From Algoriphagus algorifonticola (GTDB taxonomy: Bacteria > Bacteroidota > Bacteroidia > Cytophagales > Cyclobacteriaceae): a stretch of DNA of 64,000 nt. The DNA lies in the NCBI RefSeq assembly GCF_007655305.1, contig NZ_VLOG01000029.1, positions 1 through 64,000 on the forward strand, given 5' to 3'. Of the stretch, positions 53,484 through 62,728 are shown one piece after another (within the stretch, counting starts at the first letter, position 1; every line of letters starts with the position of its first letter). The notes under the pieces are model-generated. The model was not told the origin of the DNA. It was given only the letters and a program-made list of their open reading frames with translations, and did not search any database. Both the position numbers and the translations under genes were made by a program.

Positions 53484-55562
53484 TCATTTTTCAGTTTTTG
53501 TATCCGTTTCGGAAACTGTGACTGAATCTGTTTCATTTGATTCTTTTTCCTCCGATTCAGAAGTTTTGACTTCAGGTTCGGAATCTTTGCTTTCAGGAGC
53601 TACCACATCTTTTTTATTAGTGTAAGCCTGATAGGTGGTTTCTTTGGCAAATGGTCTCTTTCCGATTAGTTTTTCAAGATCAGACTGGAATAAGATTTCC
53701 TTTTCCAAAAGTTCTTTAGCCAAAGTCTCCAATTCGCCTTTCTTCTCTCTCAATAATTCCAAAGTACGCTGATAAGCAAATTCTATCAGTTTGTGAACTT
53801 CTTGATCAATCATCTCAGCAGTAGCCTCAGAGTAGGGCTTTGTCATCTTATAGCCATCACTCTTGCTATCGTAGAATGAAATATTTCCTAATTTCTCATT
53901 CATTCCATAAACTGAAACGATAGAATAAGCCATTTTGGTGATTCTCTCCAAATCGCTCAAAGCTCCAGTAGAGATCTTTCCGAATATGATTTCTTCGGCA
54001 GCTCTACCTCCCAAAGTCATACACATCTCATCAATGAGTTGCTCGGTTTGGTATAGGAACTGCTCCTTAGGAAGGTATTGTGCATAACCTAAGGCAGCTA
54101 CACCTCTTGGAACGATACTTACCTTTACTAATGGATCTGCATGCTCCAAAAACCAGCCTGCAACAGCGTGACCAGCCTCGTGATATGCTACAATTTTCTT
54201 CTCTTCCGGAGAGATAATTTTATTTTTCTTCTCCAAACCTCCGATTACACGATCCACAGCATCTTGGAAATCCTGCATGTCTACTGCAGTTTTATTTCTT
54301 CTAGCGGCGATCAAGGCAGCCTCATTACAAACGTTGGCGATTTCAGCTCCAGCAAAGCCTGGAGTTTGAGCAGCCAGTTTTTTAGGATCCACATCATCGG
54401 ATGTTTTGATAGGCTTCAAGTGAACTTTGAAAATCGCCTCTCTACCTACAATATCCGGTTTGTCAATGGAGATTTGTCTGTCAAATCGTCCTGGTCTCAA
54501 TAAGGCGCTATCCAATACATCCGGTCTGTTGGTTGCTGCCACAACGATTACTCCTGTGTCAGTTCCAAAACCATCCATCTCCACCAATAGGGAGTTCAAG
54601 GTATTTTCCCGCTCGTCATTTGAACCTGGCATTTGACCCTTACCTCTGGATCTACCGATTGCGTCAATTTCATCTATGAAAATGATACATGGTGCCTTTT
54701 CTTTGGCTTGCTTAAATAAGTCTCTGACTCTAGCTGCACCCACACCGACGAACATTTCAACAAAGTCAGAACCAGACAATGTAAAGAAAGGTACACCAGC
54801 CTCACCTGCTACGGCTTTTGCTAATAATGTCTTACCGGTACCTGGAGGTCCTACCAATAAAGCACCTTTAGGAATCTTACCTCCAAGTTTGGTGAATTTG
54901 GAAGGGTTTTTTAGAAATTCTACAATCTCCTGAACCTCTTCTTTGGCCTCATCCAGCCCTGCAACATTATCAAATGTAATTTTGACTTTATTCTCTGCAT
55001 CAAAAAGCTGTGCTTTGGATTTTCCAACATTGAAAATCTGTCCACCCGGTCCTGATGGTCCAGCCATTCTTCGCATCATAAACCAGAAGAAAACGAATAA
55101 AAGAATGAGAAAGCCGAAGCTTCCAAACCAGCTGCTCCAGTTCTCTTCCGTAGTGACTGAGTATCCAATTCGCTCCTCGTCCGGTCTCTGCTCTTCCATG
55201 GCACCAAAGTCAGTAGCAAACTTATCCCAAGAAACAACCTGTAGGGAATAATGAGGCCCGTTTGGATTGAAAAAAGTGGAATTCGATTCTAGTTCACCTT
55301 TATATTTTTCTTTAGACAAAGCGGCTGGCTTCAGGGTAATATCTACTCTGTCCATATTTTTGACGATCATGACCTTGGCTACATCACCAGCCGTGTACAT
55401 GTCTTCAAAACGCTTTTGAGTGATGTCCACCATAGCACCTCTTTGATTGATCCAAGTAAGTCCAATCAGTACCATGACTGCCACCACAATTAACCAAAGC
55501 TGAAAGTTTGGCTTCTGAGGCGGTTTAGGGACAAATTTTTTGCTTTTATTATTTTCGCTCAT
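53484..55562 (-). CDS. ftsH: ATP-dependent zinc metalloprotease FtsH
   Basis: A 692-residue membrane AAA+ protease. Transmembrane helices lie at about 20-38 and 147-164, with a periplasmic domain between. Walker A is at 238-245 (GPPGTGKT), Walker B at 294-300 (FIDEIDA), and the arginine-finger region at 345-362. The zinc motif HEAGH is at 461-465. A hydrophilic tail rich in Glu, Ser and Thr (about 650-692) is typical of Bacteroidota FtsH. It degrades misfolded membrane proteins and short-lived regulators. It follows rsfS by 65 bp on the same strand. Confidence 0.97.
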   Translation of the reverse strand: MSENNKSKKFVPKPPQKPNFQLWLIVVAVMVLIGLTWINQRGAMVDITQKRFEDMYTAGDVAKVMIVKNMDRVDITLKPAALSKEKYKGELESNSTFFNPNGPHYSLQVVSWDKFATDFGAMEEQRPDEERIGYSVTTEENWSSWFGSFGFLILLFVFFWFMMRRMAGPSGPGGQIFNVGKSKAQLFDAENKVKITFDNVAGLDEAKEEVQEIVEFLKNPSKFTKLGGKIPKGALLVGPPGTGKTLLAKAVAGEAGVPFFTLSGSDFVEMFVGVGAARVRDLFKQAKEKAPCIIFIDEIDAIGRSRGKGQMPGSNDERENTLNSLLVEMDGFGTDTGVIVVAATNRPDVLDSALLRPGRFDRQISIDKPDIVGREAIFKVHLKPIKTSDDVDPKKLAAQTPGFAGAEIANVCNEAALIAARRNKTAVDMQDFQDAVDRVIGGLEKKNKIISPEEKKIVAYHEAGHAVAGWFLEHADPLVKVSIVPRGVAALGYAQYLPKEQFLYQTEQLIDEMCMTLGGRAAEEIIFGKISTGALSDLERITKMAYSIVSVYGMNEKLGNISFYDSKSDGYKMTKPYSEATAEMIDQEVHKLIEFAYQRTLELLREKKGELETLAKELLEKEILFQSDLEKLIGKRPFAKETTYQAYTNKKDVVAPESKDSEPEVKTSESEEKESNETDSVTVSETDTKTEK

Positions 55563-55627
55563 TGATTGATAAGTAATTCTCTAAACTTAAGGTAAAACGG
55601 TTTGATCTGGTTAAAGTTTGAGGGATT

Positions 55628-55975
55628 TTAACCAACTCGGGTAACTTTCGCATCTCCCCATAATTCCTCCAGACCATAATATTCTCTTTTGTCCTTCAGA
55701 AATATGTGAGCTACTACGTCCACATAGTCCATCAAAATCCATTGTTTCCCACTTTTGCCTTCCACTCTGAAAGGGCTGGATTCTCCCGCTTTGAAAGCCA
55801 TTTCTTCAATAGAATCGGAAATTGCCTCGATTTGAGTGTCTGAGTTGCCGGAGCAAATCACAAAAAAATCGCTTACGGTATTCTTAATTTTTCTTAGATC
55901 CATCACCACGATATTGGAGGCCTTTTTTTCCTCCATACCTTTGACGATGATTTTGCTCAGCTGTTCTGCTGTCAT
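55628..55975 (-). CDS. rsfS: Ribosomal silencing factor RsfS
   Basis: A 115-residue protein of the RsfS/Iojap family. 'GMEEKKASNIVVMDLRKIKNTVSDFFVICSGNSDTQIEAISDSIEE' and 'EGKSGKQWILMDYVDVVAHIFLKDKREYYGLEELWGDA' cover the whole conserved domain. It binds ribosomal protein uL14 and blocks subunit joining under starvation. It is divergent from birA and leads into ftsH. Confidence 0.96.
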   Translation of the reverse strand: MTAEQLSKIIVKGMEEKKASNIVVMDLRKIKNTVSDFFVICSGNSDTQIEAISDSIEEMAFKAGESSPFRVEGKSGKQWILMDYVDVVAHIFLKDKREYYGLEELWGDAKVTRVG

Positions 55976-55985
55976 ATTTATATTT

Positions 55986-55993
55986 TAATTTTG
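55986..55993 (+). promoter_or_regulatory. Candidate -7 box of birA
   Basis: TAATTTTG is an exact TAnnTTTG match 43 bp before the birA ATG. The -33 side is weak. On the minus strand, TAGATTTA (56010-56003) could serve rsfS in the same 61-bp gap. Confidence 0.35.
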
Positions 55994-56036
55994 CAATGCC
56001 TGTAAATCTAATCGGTATCAGGCAAACCAAAAACAT

Positions 56037-56807
56037 ATGTATAAAATTCTTGCCAATACCATTTTTTTGGGAAAAGATGTACATTTCCTGTCAGACTGTC
56101 ACTCAACCAATGACATTGCATTCCAATTAGTCAGGGAAGGCAAAGCCAAAGAAGGGAGTATAGTCATCTGTGAAAACCAAACACAAGGGAAAGGACAAAG
56201 GGGAAATATCTGGAAAGTAGAGCCAGGTAAAAACCTGACTTTTTCTCTCGTACTATGTCCAAATTTTATGGATGTTTCTGAACAATTTTTTCTAAATATG
56301 GCTGTTTCAAATGGGATTAGGCAAGTTTTAACTGAGTATTTGCCTTTTATTCAGATCAAATGGCCCAACGACTTCATTGTGCCCGGAGAAGGTAAAATAG
56401 GAGGGATGTTGATTGAAAACTCTTATAGTGGAAAAGGATGGGAGTTTGCAGTGGTTGGGGTAGGGTTGAATATCAATCAATTGAACTTTGATATATCAGG
56501 TCCTAGCTCTTTGAGGAAAATCACGGGGTCAGAATTTAATCTGGAGGAGATTTTTAGACTATTGATCACTCAAATAGAGCAATCTTACATAGCCTTGAAA
56601 AAGAGAAAGTGGGCTGAATTGAAAACAGAATATCTAAACCATCTGTTTCTTTTTAATGAGAAAGCAGTTTTCAACCATAAAAATGACTCTTTCTCAGGAA
56701 AAATTGTCAATGTGCAGCCAAACGGGCAGTTGGAAATGGAGTTGGAAAACGGTGAAAATCAATATTTTGATTTCAAAGAAATTCAATTTCCGGTTTATCA
56801 TACCTAA
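56037..56807 (+). CDS. birA: Biotin-[acetyl-CoA-carboxylase] ligase (monofunctional)
   Basis: A 256-residue cytoplasmic enzyme that attaches biotin to carboxylase subunits. 'TQGKGQRGNIWKVEPGKNLTFS' is the biotinyl-AMP loop, 'IKWPNDF' and 'KIGGMLIE' bind biotin and ATP, and a C-terminal SH3-like domain covers about 205-256. There is no N-terminal helix-turn-helix, so it is not the E. coli-type repressor. It lies 75 bp upstream of ahcY, which has its own promoter. Confidence 0.94.
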   Translation: MYKILANTIFLGKDVHFLSDCHSTNDIAFQLVREGKAKEGSIVICENQTQGKGQRGNIWKVEPGKNLTFSLVLCPNFMDVSEQFFLNMAVSNGIRQVLTEYLPFIQIKWPNDFIVPGEGKIGGMLIENSYSGKGWEFAVVGVGLNINQLNFDISGPSSLRKITGSEFNLEEIFRLLITQIEQSYIALKKRKWAELKTEYLNHLFLFNEKAVFNHKNDSFSGKIVNVQPNGQLEMELENGENQYFDFKEIQFPVYHT

Positions 56808-56808
56808 T

Positions 56809-56839
56809 TTTAATTTCCGGGTTTTAAGCGGTACCTTTG
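56809..56839 (+). promoter_or_regulatory. Housekeeping promoter of ahcY
   Basis: TACCTTTG (56832-56839) matches TAnnTTTG exactly, with a T-rich -33 region at about 56808-56812. It lies in the 75-bp gap before ahcY and gives a leader of roughly 35-40 nt. Confidence 0.6.
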
Positions 56840-56882
56840 CAAAAGTTTTTGAAAACGTCTTGTATTAAATAACTATATCACT

Positions 56883-58202
56883 ATGTCAGAAATTAAGTCT
56901 GAAAAATTTATTCAGTATAAAGTAAAAGACATTTCTCTTGCCGATTGGGGGAGAAAAGAGATCAAATTAGCGGAAGCTGAAATGCCTGGTTTGATGGCAT
57001 TGAGAGAAGAATTCGGTGCTTCCCAACCATTGAAAGGAGCTAGAATTGCTGGATGTCTTCACATGACAATCCAAACTGCTGTCTTGATCGAGACTTTAGT
57101 TGCTCTAGGAGCTGAAGTTACTTGGTCTTCTTGTAACATTTTTTCTACTCAGGATCATGCTGCAGCGGCAATCGCAGCGGCTGGAATCCAAGTTTATGCT
57201 TGGAAAGGAATGACTGCTGAGGAATTCGATTGGTGTATCGAGCAGACTCTTTTCTTTGGAGAAGATCGACAGCCATTGAATATGATCTTGGATGATGGAG
57301 GCGATTTGACTAACATGGTGTTGGATCAATATCCTGAGCTTGTAGCTGGTATCAGAGGTCTATCTGAAGAAACCACTACAGGTGTTCACAGATTGTATGA
57401 AAGAATGAAGAATGGTACTCTTCCAATGCCTGCTATCAACGTCAATGACTCTGTTACTAAGTCTAAATTTGATAACAAATACGGTTGTAAGGAATCATTG
57501 GTAGATGCTATCAGAAGAGCAACTGATGTGATGATGGCTGGAAAAGTAGCTGTTGTTGCTGGATACGGTGACGTTGGTAAAGGTTCTGCAGCTTCTTTGA
57601 GAGGTGCTGGAGCAAGAGTAATTGTTACTGAAATCGATCCGATCTGTGCGCTTCAGGCTGCTATGGATGGTTATGCTGTGAAGAAAATGGTTGACGCTGT
57701 GAAAGAAGCTGATATCGTGGTAACTGCTACCGGTAACAAGGATATTATCACTGGCGAGCACTTCAAAGCAATGAAGGATAAGGCTATCGTTTGTAACATT
57801 GGCCACTTCGATAATGAGATCGACATGGCTTGGATGAATAAAAACTATGGTCACACAAAAAATGTGATCAAGCCTCAGGTGGATCTTTATGATTTGGATG
57901 GAAAAGAATTGATCATTTTGGCTGAAGGCCGATTGGTGAATTTGGGATGTGCTACTGGACACCCTTCTTTTGTAATGTCCAACTCTTTCACCAACCAAAC
58001 TTTAGCTCAATTGGAGCTTTGGGAAAAGCATGAAGATTATAAGCCTGGTGTTTATGTGCTTCCTAAGCATTTGGATGAGAAAGTAGCTGCATTGCACCTT
58101 TCCAAATTGGGTGTTGAACTCGATACTCTTTCTGAAGATCAAGCCAAATATATTGGTGTTGAAGTAGAAGGGCCATTCAAGCCTGAATACTATAGATATT
58201 AA
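56883..58202 (+). CDS. ahcY: Adenosylhomocysteinase
   Basis: A 439-residue NAD-dependent enzyme that splits S-adenosylhomocysteine into homocysteine and adenosine, completing the methyl cycle. '[13 protein letters not shown]', '[17 protein letters not shown]', 'DDGGDLTNM', '[12 protein letters not shown]' (NAD loop) and the C-terminal 'FKPEYYRY' with its Lys/Tyr are all present. The length fits the bacterial type. The homocysteine product links it to the trans-sulfuration enzyme at 17556-18701. Its leader is too short for an SAH riboswitch. Confidence 0.97.
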   Translation: MSEIKSEKFIQYKVKDISLADWGRKEIKLAEAEMPGLMALREEFGASQPLKGARIAGCLHMTIQTAVLIETLVALGAEVTWSSCNIFSTQDHAAAAIAAAGIQVYAWKGMTAEEFDWCIEQTLFFGEDRQPLNMILDDGGDLTNMVLDQYPELVAGIRGLSEETTTGVHRLYERMKNGTLPMPAINVNDSVTKSKFDNKYGCKESLVDAIRRATDVMMAGKVAVVAGYGDVGKGSAASLRGAGARVIVTEIDPICALQAAMDGYAVKKMVDAVKEADIVVTATGNKDIITGEHFKAMKDKAIVCNIGHFDNEIDMAWMNKNYGHTKNVIKPQVDLYDLDGKELIILAEGRLVNLGCATGHPSFVMSNSFTNQTLAQLELWEKHEDYKPGVYVLPKHLDEKVAALHLSKLGVELDTLSEDQAKYIGVEVEGPFKPEYYRY

Positions 58203-58224
58203 TTCTAATAGAATTATTACAATA

Positions 58225-58253
58225 AAGCCTCGAAGTGATTCGGGGCTTTTTTT
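58225..58253. terminator. Intrinsic terminator after ahcY
   Basis: The stem AAGCCTCGAA/TTCGGGGCTT (one G-T pair) with loop GTGA is followed by seven T. It reaches the stop codon of the convergent 58252-59049 gene. Confidence 0.85.
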
Positions 58254-59049
58254 ATGGATTGAGCAGTAATTTTCTTCCGTCGGAGAGCTGAGCAAAAGCA
58301 TCTACTTTGCAACTGTCTTTTGCCACATATTCCAAAGAGTGAAGAACTGATTTGCCAGGTTCTCTACTGATTCTCCAAGACTCTTTTCCCGCTCGGGGAT
58401 AAACTTTTCCTGACCTGATGCAAGTCGCTTCCAATTTTCTTGGAGAATCCACAATCAGTTGGATAGATCGACCTACGGGGTTTATTCCTGTAACTTCCCC
58501 CGTACTATTGATGGTATTGATTCCAAAAAGTGTCCTTGAAATTTGGTGAGTTAGGTTTCCATTGATGGTTGTTCCTGCTTCATTTTTTGAAATAATTCTG
58601 AGGCCTTCAAAGGATTCTTGAATTTCTATTAAACTTTTGGGAGTAAAGGTCCTGATTCCCTGAATTTTAAACTCTCCAAACTGATAATCCTGATAAGTTA
58701 GTGTCCAGCTTGAGCTAGGTGAATTGAGTCCGTATTGAAGAATGATTTTCCCTTTTCGCTCTACTTGATTTTTGATTTCACAGGCAATTTTTGTGTCGAA
58801 GTTGAGGGTAACAGTTCTGGTAGATTCAGTGAAAGTAACTGTAGGGCAGCCTGGTATAATCGTATTGAAAGACTGGTAATCTCCATAACGCAAGATGGCA
58901 AAATAAAGAGACTCACTGATATTGAGAGAATTATCCAAAAGTTGCCTCGCTTCCACCGGAAGATTGGTTTGGATAGTTCTATCCACATCATCCTGACAGG
59001 AGCTTAATCCAATACCTGCAAATAACGCCCAGAAAAGAATTCGTTTCAT
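58252..59049 (-). CDS. Lipoprotein of unknown function
   Basis: A 265-residue protein with a lipoprotein leader ('MKRILFWALFAGIGLSSC', Cys18). The mature part is beta-rich: 'TVTFTESTRTVTLNFDTKIACEIKNQVERKGKIILQYG' and 'SIQLIVDSPRKLEATCIRSGKVYPRAGKESWRISREPGKS'. The pattern recalls lipoproteins that occur widely in Bacteroidota without an assigned role. No enzyme motif is visible. It is likely tethered to the outer or inner membrane. Its leader is repeat copy C, sharing its sequence almost fully with that of the 5480-5947 gene. Confidence 0.75.
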   Translation of the reverse strand: MKRILFWALFAGIGLSSCQDDVDRTIQTNLPVEARQLLDNSLNISESLYFAILRYGDYQSFNTIIPGCPTVTFTESTRTVTLNFDTKIACEIKNQVERKGKIILQYGLNSPSSSWTLTYQDYQFGEFKIQGIRTFTPKSLIEIQESFEGLRIISKNEAGTTINGNLTHQISRTLFGINTINSTGEVTGINPVGRSIQLIVDSPRKLEATCIRSGKVYPRAGKESWRISREPGKSVLHSLEYVAKDSCKVDAFAQLSDGRKLLLNP

Positions 59050-59172
59050 CTGTTTATAATTTGTTTTTCAGTGGTCAGATGGAATCTTCGTATTGATTCC
59101 CCGATACATCGGGGCGTCTCTCTGTGTGTCGTCCTCATCGTGCTCGATTTCATCAGTTTATTATTTGTTTTT
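59044..59172 (-). repeat. Leader repeat, copy C, flanked by 25-bp direct repeats
   Basis: 59044-59068 and 59148-59172 agree at 23 of 25 bases, a 104-bp period. The first includes the start codon of the 59049 gene and the second gives an out-of-frame ATG at 59153. Between them are CGAGCACGA and the hairpin CCCCGAT/ATCGGGG. The 298-bp gap up to 59348 holds nothing else recognisable. Confidence 0.85.
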
Positions 59173-59347
59173 AAGCTTTAGCTTATTTTCATAGCTTGAG
59201 ATACTTTCTGATTCTCAAACTAGAAAATGATCAAAGGCTCATTCAAACTTTTTAAATCATCTTAAAATTTAATTCGCATCGGCCTTAATATTCTTTCAAT
59301 TACCAGGCCGAGTCTTTATCTTGGAGAAAGATAAATCCAAAATTTCT

Positions 59348-60220
59348 ATGATTTTAAACGAAGGCATGCTCAAGGAAGGGGCATTAAAAGGTAAAAATAT
59401 TTTGATCACAGGAGGAGGTACCGGATTGGGACGTTCTATGGGTGAGTATTTTTTGGAACTAGGAGCAAATCTCATTATCACCTCAAGAAAACTGGATGTT
59501 TTAAATGCAACAGCTGAGGAGATGATGAAGGAGAAAGGAGGGAAGGTTCTTCCGCTAGCCTGTGACGTCAGGGAAATTGATCAGGTGGAGAAAATGTGGG
59601 AAGATGCTACCAAAGAGTTTGGGCAAATCCATGTAGTATTAAATAATGCCGCGGGTAATTTTATCAGTCCAACGGAGCGGCTTTCCACCAATGCTTTCAA
59701 TACGGTTTTGGATATAGTTCTTAAAGGTACATCACAAGTGACCCTTACAGCGGGAAAGGATTGGATCGCTAAAAAGCAGAATGGGACATTTTTGAATATT
59801 GTGACCACCTATGCATGGACTGGATCAGGTTATGTGGTGCCTTCAGCAGCTGCCAAAGCTGGAGTATTGGCTATGACAAGGTCTTTGGCCGTGGAGTGGG
59901 CCAAGTATGGAATCAGATCCAATGCCATTGCCCCGGGACCATTTCCTACAGAGGGTGCATGGAGTAGACTTCTTCCAGGGGATTTGGTGAAAAAGTTTGA
60001 TCCTGCCAAGAAAGTGCCGGTTGGGAGAGTTGGAGAACATCAGGAGTTGGCAAATCTGGCCGCTTACCTCGTTTCAGATTTTAGCTCTTTTGTCAATGGA
60101 GAAGTAATGACCATAGATGGTGGAGAATGGTTGAAAGGAGCTGGAGAGTTTAATAATCTGGATCAGATTCCTCAGGAAATGTGGGATATGCTTGAAGTGA
60201 GTAGAGGAAAAAAAGCATGA
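59348..60220 (+). CDS. SDR-family 2,4-dienoyl-CoA reductase-like oxidoreductase
   Basis: 290 residues from the ATG at 59348; a TTG at 59321 is less likely. The NAD(P) motif is 'ILITGGGTGLGRSMGEYF' and 'LNNAAGNF' follows. Tyr in 'TTYAWTGSGYVVPSAAAKAG' and the Lys 15 residues later match the spacing of mitochondrial DECR1 rather than the usual YxxxK. The C-terminus 'FVNGEVMTIDGGEWLKGAGEFN' also fits that subfamily. It should act in beta-oxidation of unsaturated fatty acids. No other beta-oxidation gene is next to it. Confidence 0.88.
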   Translation: MILNEGMLKEGALKGKNILITGGGTGLGRSMGEYFLELGANLIITSRKLDVLNATAEEMMKEKGGKVLPLACDVREIDQVEKMWEDATKEFGQIHVVLNNAAGNFISPTERLSTNAFNTVLDIVLKGTSQVTLTAGKDWIAKKQNGTFLNIVTTYAWTGSGYVVPSAAAKAGVLAMTRSLAVEWAKYGIRSNAIAPGPFPTEGAWSRLLPGDLVKKFDPAKKVPVGRVGEHQELANLAAYLVSDFSSFVNGEVMTIDGGEWLKGAGEFNNLDQIPQEMWDMLEVSRGKKA

Positions 60221-60221
60221 G

Positions 60222-60242
60222 CCCCAAAGTGATTTGGGGCTA
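60222..60242. other. Hairpin after the SDR gene
   Basis: The stem AGCCCCAAA/TTTGGGGCT with loop GTGA directly follows the stop codon. It lacks a T-run, so termination is uncertain. Its loop equals that of the ahcY terminator. Confidence 0.5.
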
Positions 60243-60272
60243 CCTCAAAGCAAAATGGAAAATAAGGAATCT

Positions 60273-61334
60273 CTAATCCAAGTCTAATGAGGAAGAGATT
60301 CCCTCTTTTTCAAACGTTTTGTTTTGATTGACGGACTCTTTGATACTTTTCTTTAATGCCTGATCGAGCTGCTGAGTCTCTTTCTTGATGATTTCTACAA
60401 TTCTTTTAGACTCTATGGATTGTTGCTCTATGTCCAACACGTCTAATAGCCCCATGATGTTGGCCACTTTTGCTCTTAGGGTGTGAGATTGCTGAAATGC
60501 CAAGTCTTTGAGGAAATAATGGTGCTCTTTTAACCAAAGCTCTTGCTTTTTCTTTTCTGTAATATCCAAAATTACTCCCTGAACTTTCTTGGGAAGATGC
60601 TCTTTGGTCCACTGAATAGTCCGACCAAAAGCCATGATCCAGATGGTTTGATTTCTTTTGGAAATCAACCTGAATTCCCGCTTGAAAGGGATGTTGCCAA
60701 AACTTTTGAAATGCTTGGTTAAATCAATGGTTAACTGTTTGAAATCTTCTGGGTGAATGTGTTTTTCCCATGAGATTTTTTCAGATGACAAAATTTCTTC
60801 TTCTGAATATCCCAGCGTTTGAGCTAGTCCTGAAGAGATTGTATTTGATTTTTCAAAAGGGTTGAACTCCCAAAATCCCAATAGTCTATCTTCAAGAATA
60901 GTATCCATGATTTCATTGGCGGAGTCCTCACTGTCCATGAAATCACCCAAACCGATGTTATATGGTTTTTGAGTTTCAATCGGATGCCCTATACCAAGAC
61001 AGGTTCCTATCTCTGAGCTTAAAAAGAAAAACTCCCACTTGGTCTTAATTAAATTCCCTGATGGGTAAGAGATTTTCTGAAGATCCACCACAAAAGATTG
61101 ATGGTGGTTTTGCCATGCTTTTAAGCGGTTATTTTCATATTTTACCCAATCAGAAGAAAGAAAGCAGTCTGCAAATTGAATGGGTCTGTCTTTTTTCTCG
61201 AAAAGCGATGGGGTAGGTCCCAGTCCTGAATCTGAATTCAATACAATCCCATTTTTATCCAAGGTTACTTGCATCAAGTAATCTGACCTTATAGCAAATT
61301 GAGCCAAGTAGTGGATGGATTTGGGGTGATTCAT
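60273..61334 (-). CDS. PAS protein with HisKA-like helices but no ATPase domain
   Basis: 353 residues from the ATG at 61334; a TTG 6 bp upstream is less likely. There is no membrane segment. A divergent PAS domain (about 8-125) and a clear PAS/PAC domain (about 145-270, 'RLLGFWEFNPFEKSNTISSGLAQTLGYSEEEIL', 'VQGVILDITEKKKQE') are followed by helices with 'QQSHTLRAKVANIMGLLDVL', which resemble the phospho-acceptor box of Bacteroidota PAS kinases. The protein ends about 50 residues later without N, G1 or G2 boxes. It may be a signalling partner for another kinase. It is divergent from the HD gene. Confidence 0.8.
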   Translation of the reverse strand: MNHPKSIHYLAQFAIRSDYLMQVTLDKNGIVLNSDSGLGPTPSLFEKKDRPIQFADCFLSSDWVKYENNRLKAWQNHHQSFVVDLQKISYPSGNLIKTKWEFFFLSSEIGTCLGIGHPIETQKPYNIGLGDFMDSEDSANEIMDTILEDRLLGFWEFNPFEKSNTISSGLAQTLGYSEEEILSSEKISWEKHIHPEDFKQLTIDLTKHFKSFGNIPFKREFRLISKRNQTIWIMAFGRTIQWTKEHLPKKVQGVILDITEKKKQELWLKEHHYFLKDLAFQQSHTLRAKVANIMGLLDVLDIEQQSIESKRIVEIIKKETQQLDQALKKSIKESVNQNKTFEKEGISSSLDLD

Positions 61335-61405
61335 TTTCAAAAATACATAAAAAACAAATCAAATTACATAAAATATATTATAAAATACATTAAAAAGTAT
61401 ATGAA

Positions 61406-62014
61406 ATGAACAATTCTGCAATGAATTTAAATAGAACTGAGTTTGGAGATCCTCAAAACAGCGGAAATGTGATTTCCGAAAAGGAGGCATTTGAACTTTT
61501 GCAGGCATGGGTAGAAAATGAAAAACTGATTGCTCACATGAGGCAGGTAGGACATTTGATGCGCTCTTATGCAAAAGAAAAAGCCTATTCAGAGGATGTC
61601 CAGCATAAATGGTTTTTGGCTGGATTACTCCATGATGCGGACTGGGAAAAGTGGCCTGAAACGCATTGTAATAAGATTGTGGAGGAATTAGAGGATAGAA
61701 ACATTGATCCTGAAATCATCAGAGCTATTGCTTCCCATGGTCCTAAATACTTTGGTGTAGATCCAAAAACAGAAATGGATAAAATGCTCTATGCCTTTGA
61801 TGAATTGAGCGGTTTGATTCATGCTTACTCCCTGATGAGACCCAATGGCTATGAAGGAATGGAGGTCAAAGGAGTGAAAAAGCGACTCAAAGATAAAACT
61901 TTCGCAGCACAGGTAAGTAGAGAAGATATTGCTGATGCTTGTGAGCGAGCTGAGATTTCATTGGATGATTTGATCCAATTTATTGTCAGGCATCAAATTG
62001 ATGCTCTTTCTTAA
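61406..62014 (+). CDS. HD-domain phosphohydrolase-like protein
   Basis: A 202-residue cytoplasmic protein. 'ENEKLIAHMRQVGHLMRSYAKEKAYSEDVQHKWFLAGLLHDADWEKWPETH' contains the first His and the central HD pair. 'IRAIASHGPKYFG' and 'LYAFDELSGLIHAY' supply further metal-ligand candidates. The family hydrolyses nucleotides or other phosphate esters; the substrate is unknown. A second ATG at 61401 is out of frame. The 71-bp divergent gap to the PAS gene is nearly pure A/T. Confidence 0.85.
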   Translation: MNNSAMNLNRTEFGDPQNSGNVISEKEAFELLQAWVENEKLIAHMRQVGHLMRSYAKEKAYSEDVQHKWFLAGLLHDADWEKWPETHCNKIVEELEDRNIDPEIIRAIASHGPKYFGVDPKTEMDKMLYAFDELSGLIHAYSLMRPNGYEGMEVKGVKKRLKDKTFAAQVSREDIADACERAEISLDDLIQFIVRHQIDALS

Positions 62015-62022
62015 ATAAAAAA

Positions 62023-62054
62023 TAAATCCCCCAGAGGCAGGCTTTGGGGGATTT
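62023..62054. terminator. Bidirectional intrinsic terminator
   Basis: The stem AAATCCCCCA/TGGGGGATTT encloses an 11-12-nt loop between the convergent HD and DUF4494 genes. The T-run is short on the plus strand and better on the minus. Confidence 0.75.
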
Positions 62055-62066
62055 GTAAGAGAGGTT

Positions 62067-62561
62067 TTAATCTTCTTCCTCCGCTTCTTGTTCCAGAGGT
62101 TTGAAATTTCCCGGAGGCAAAGCCAGTTCCTCATCTTTTTCATAAGGGAAGACTTCTACAATTGGGCTTTCAGTGATGTCAGGCACTCGGAAACTTACCA
62201 GCATATTGCTGAGACTTTCCTGAATTCTATCGAATGCTTGTTTGACATCTTCAGCAGTGACTATCATGTATTGTGTCACCTTTTTTTCTTTGCCACTTTC
62301 TCCATCTGCTACCAAGTAGGTGATTTTGCACTTGTGCCATAGATCTGCATCCTCGTAGAAGAACACATCCACTATATTACTCTTGCTAATTCCAGTCACC
62401 TGAAAGTCTCCACGAATCTGAGAGCCAAGTCTATCGTATAAAATTGCCTCAGCTTCAGTAAAAGACACAGCATCTACCAGGTACTGCTCGGATATATTTT
62501 TGAGCAAGCCCTGCTCATTTTCTTTTGCATATTTTACTTTGCACAAAAACCAAGTTCTCAT
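62067..62561 (-). CDS. DUF4494-family protein
   Basis: A 164-residue acidic cytoplasmic protein. 'MRTWFLCKVKYAKENEQGLLKNISEQYLVDAVSFTEAEAILYD', 'SNIVDVFFYEDADLWHKCKITYLVADGESGKEKKVTQYMIVTAEDVKQAF' and 'ESPIVEVFPYE' match the DUF4494 family, which is nearly restricted to Bacteroidota. The two similar halves (V-D-V-F and V-E-V-F) suggest an internal duplication. No function is established. It ends in a Glu-rich tail. It is a single gene with its own terminator. Confidence 0.85.
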   Translation of the reverse strand: MRTWFLCKVKYAKENEQGLLKNISEQYLVDAVSFTEAEAILYDRLGSQIRGDFQVTGISKSNIVDVFFYEDADLWHKCKITYLVADGESGKEKKVTQYMIVTAEDVKQAFDRIQESLSNMLVSFRVPDITESPIVEVFPYEKDEELALPPGNFKPLEQEAEEED

Positions 62562-62728
62562 ATCATTCTAATTTGAGCCTGAAGGTAAAAGTTATAGATC
62601 GAAAGGCCATATTCGGAAAGGAGAAAATAAATGGCTTTGAGAAAGTAGAATTTTAATACATTGATATTCAATAGGCTGAGTTTTAATTTTTTTCCCTTTT
62701 AAGAAAAAACGTATCTTTTATCAGTCAT

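Noticed and set aside
56808..56882. SAH or SAM riboswitch before ahcY
   Set aside because: The expected leader from TACCTTTG is only about 35-40 nt, with no fitting stem structure.
57495..57998. 167-residue frame antisense to ahcY
   Set aside because: Ser/His/Asn-rich shadow of a highly conserved gene.
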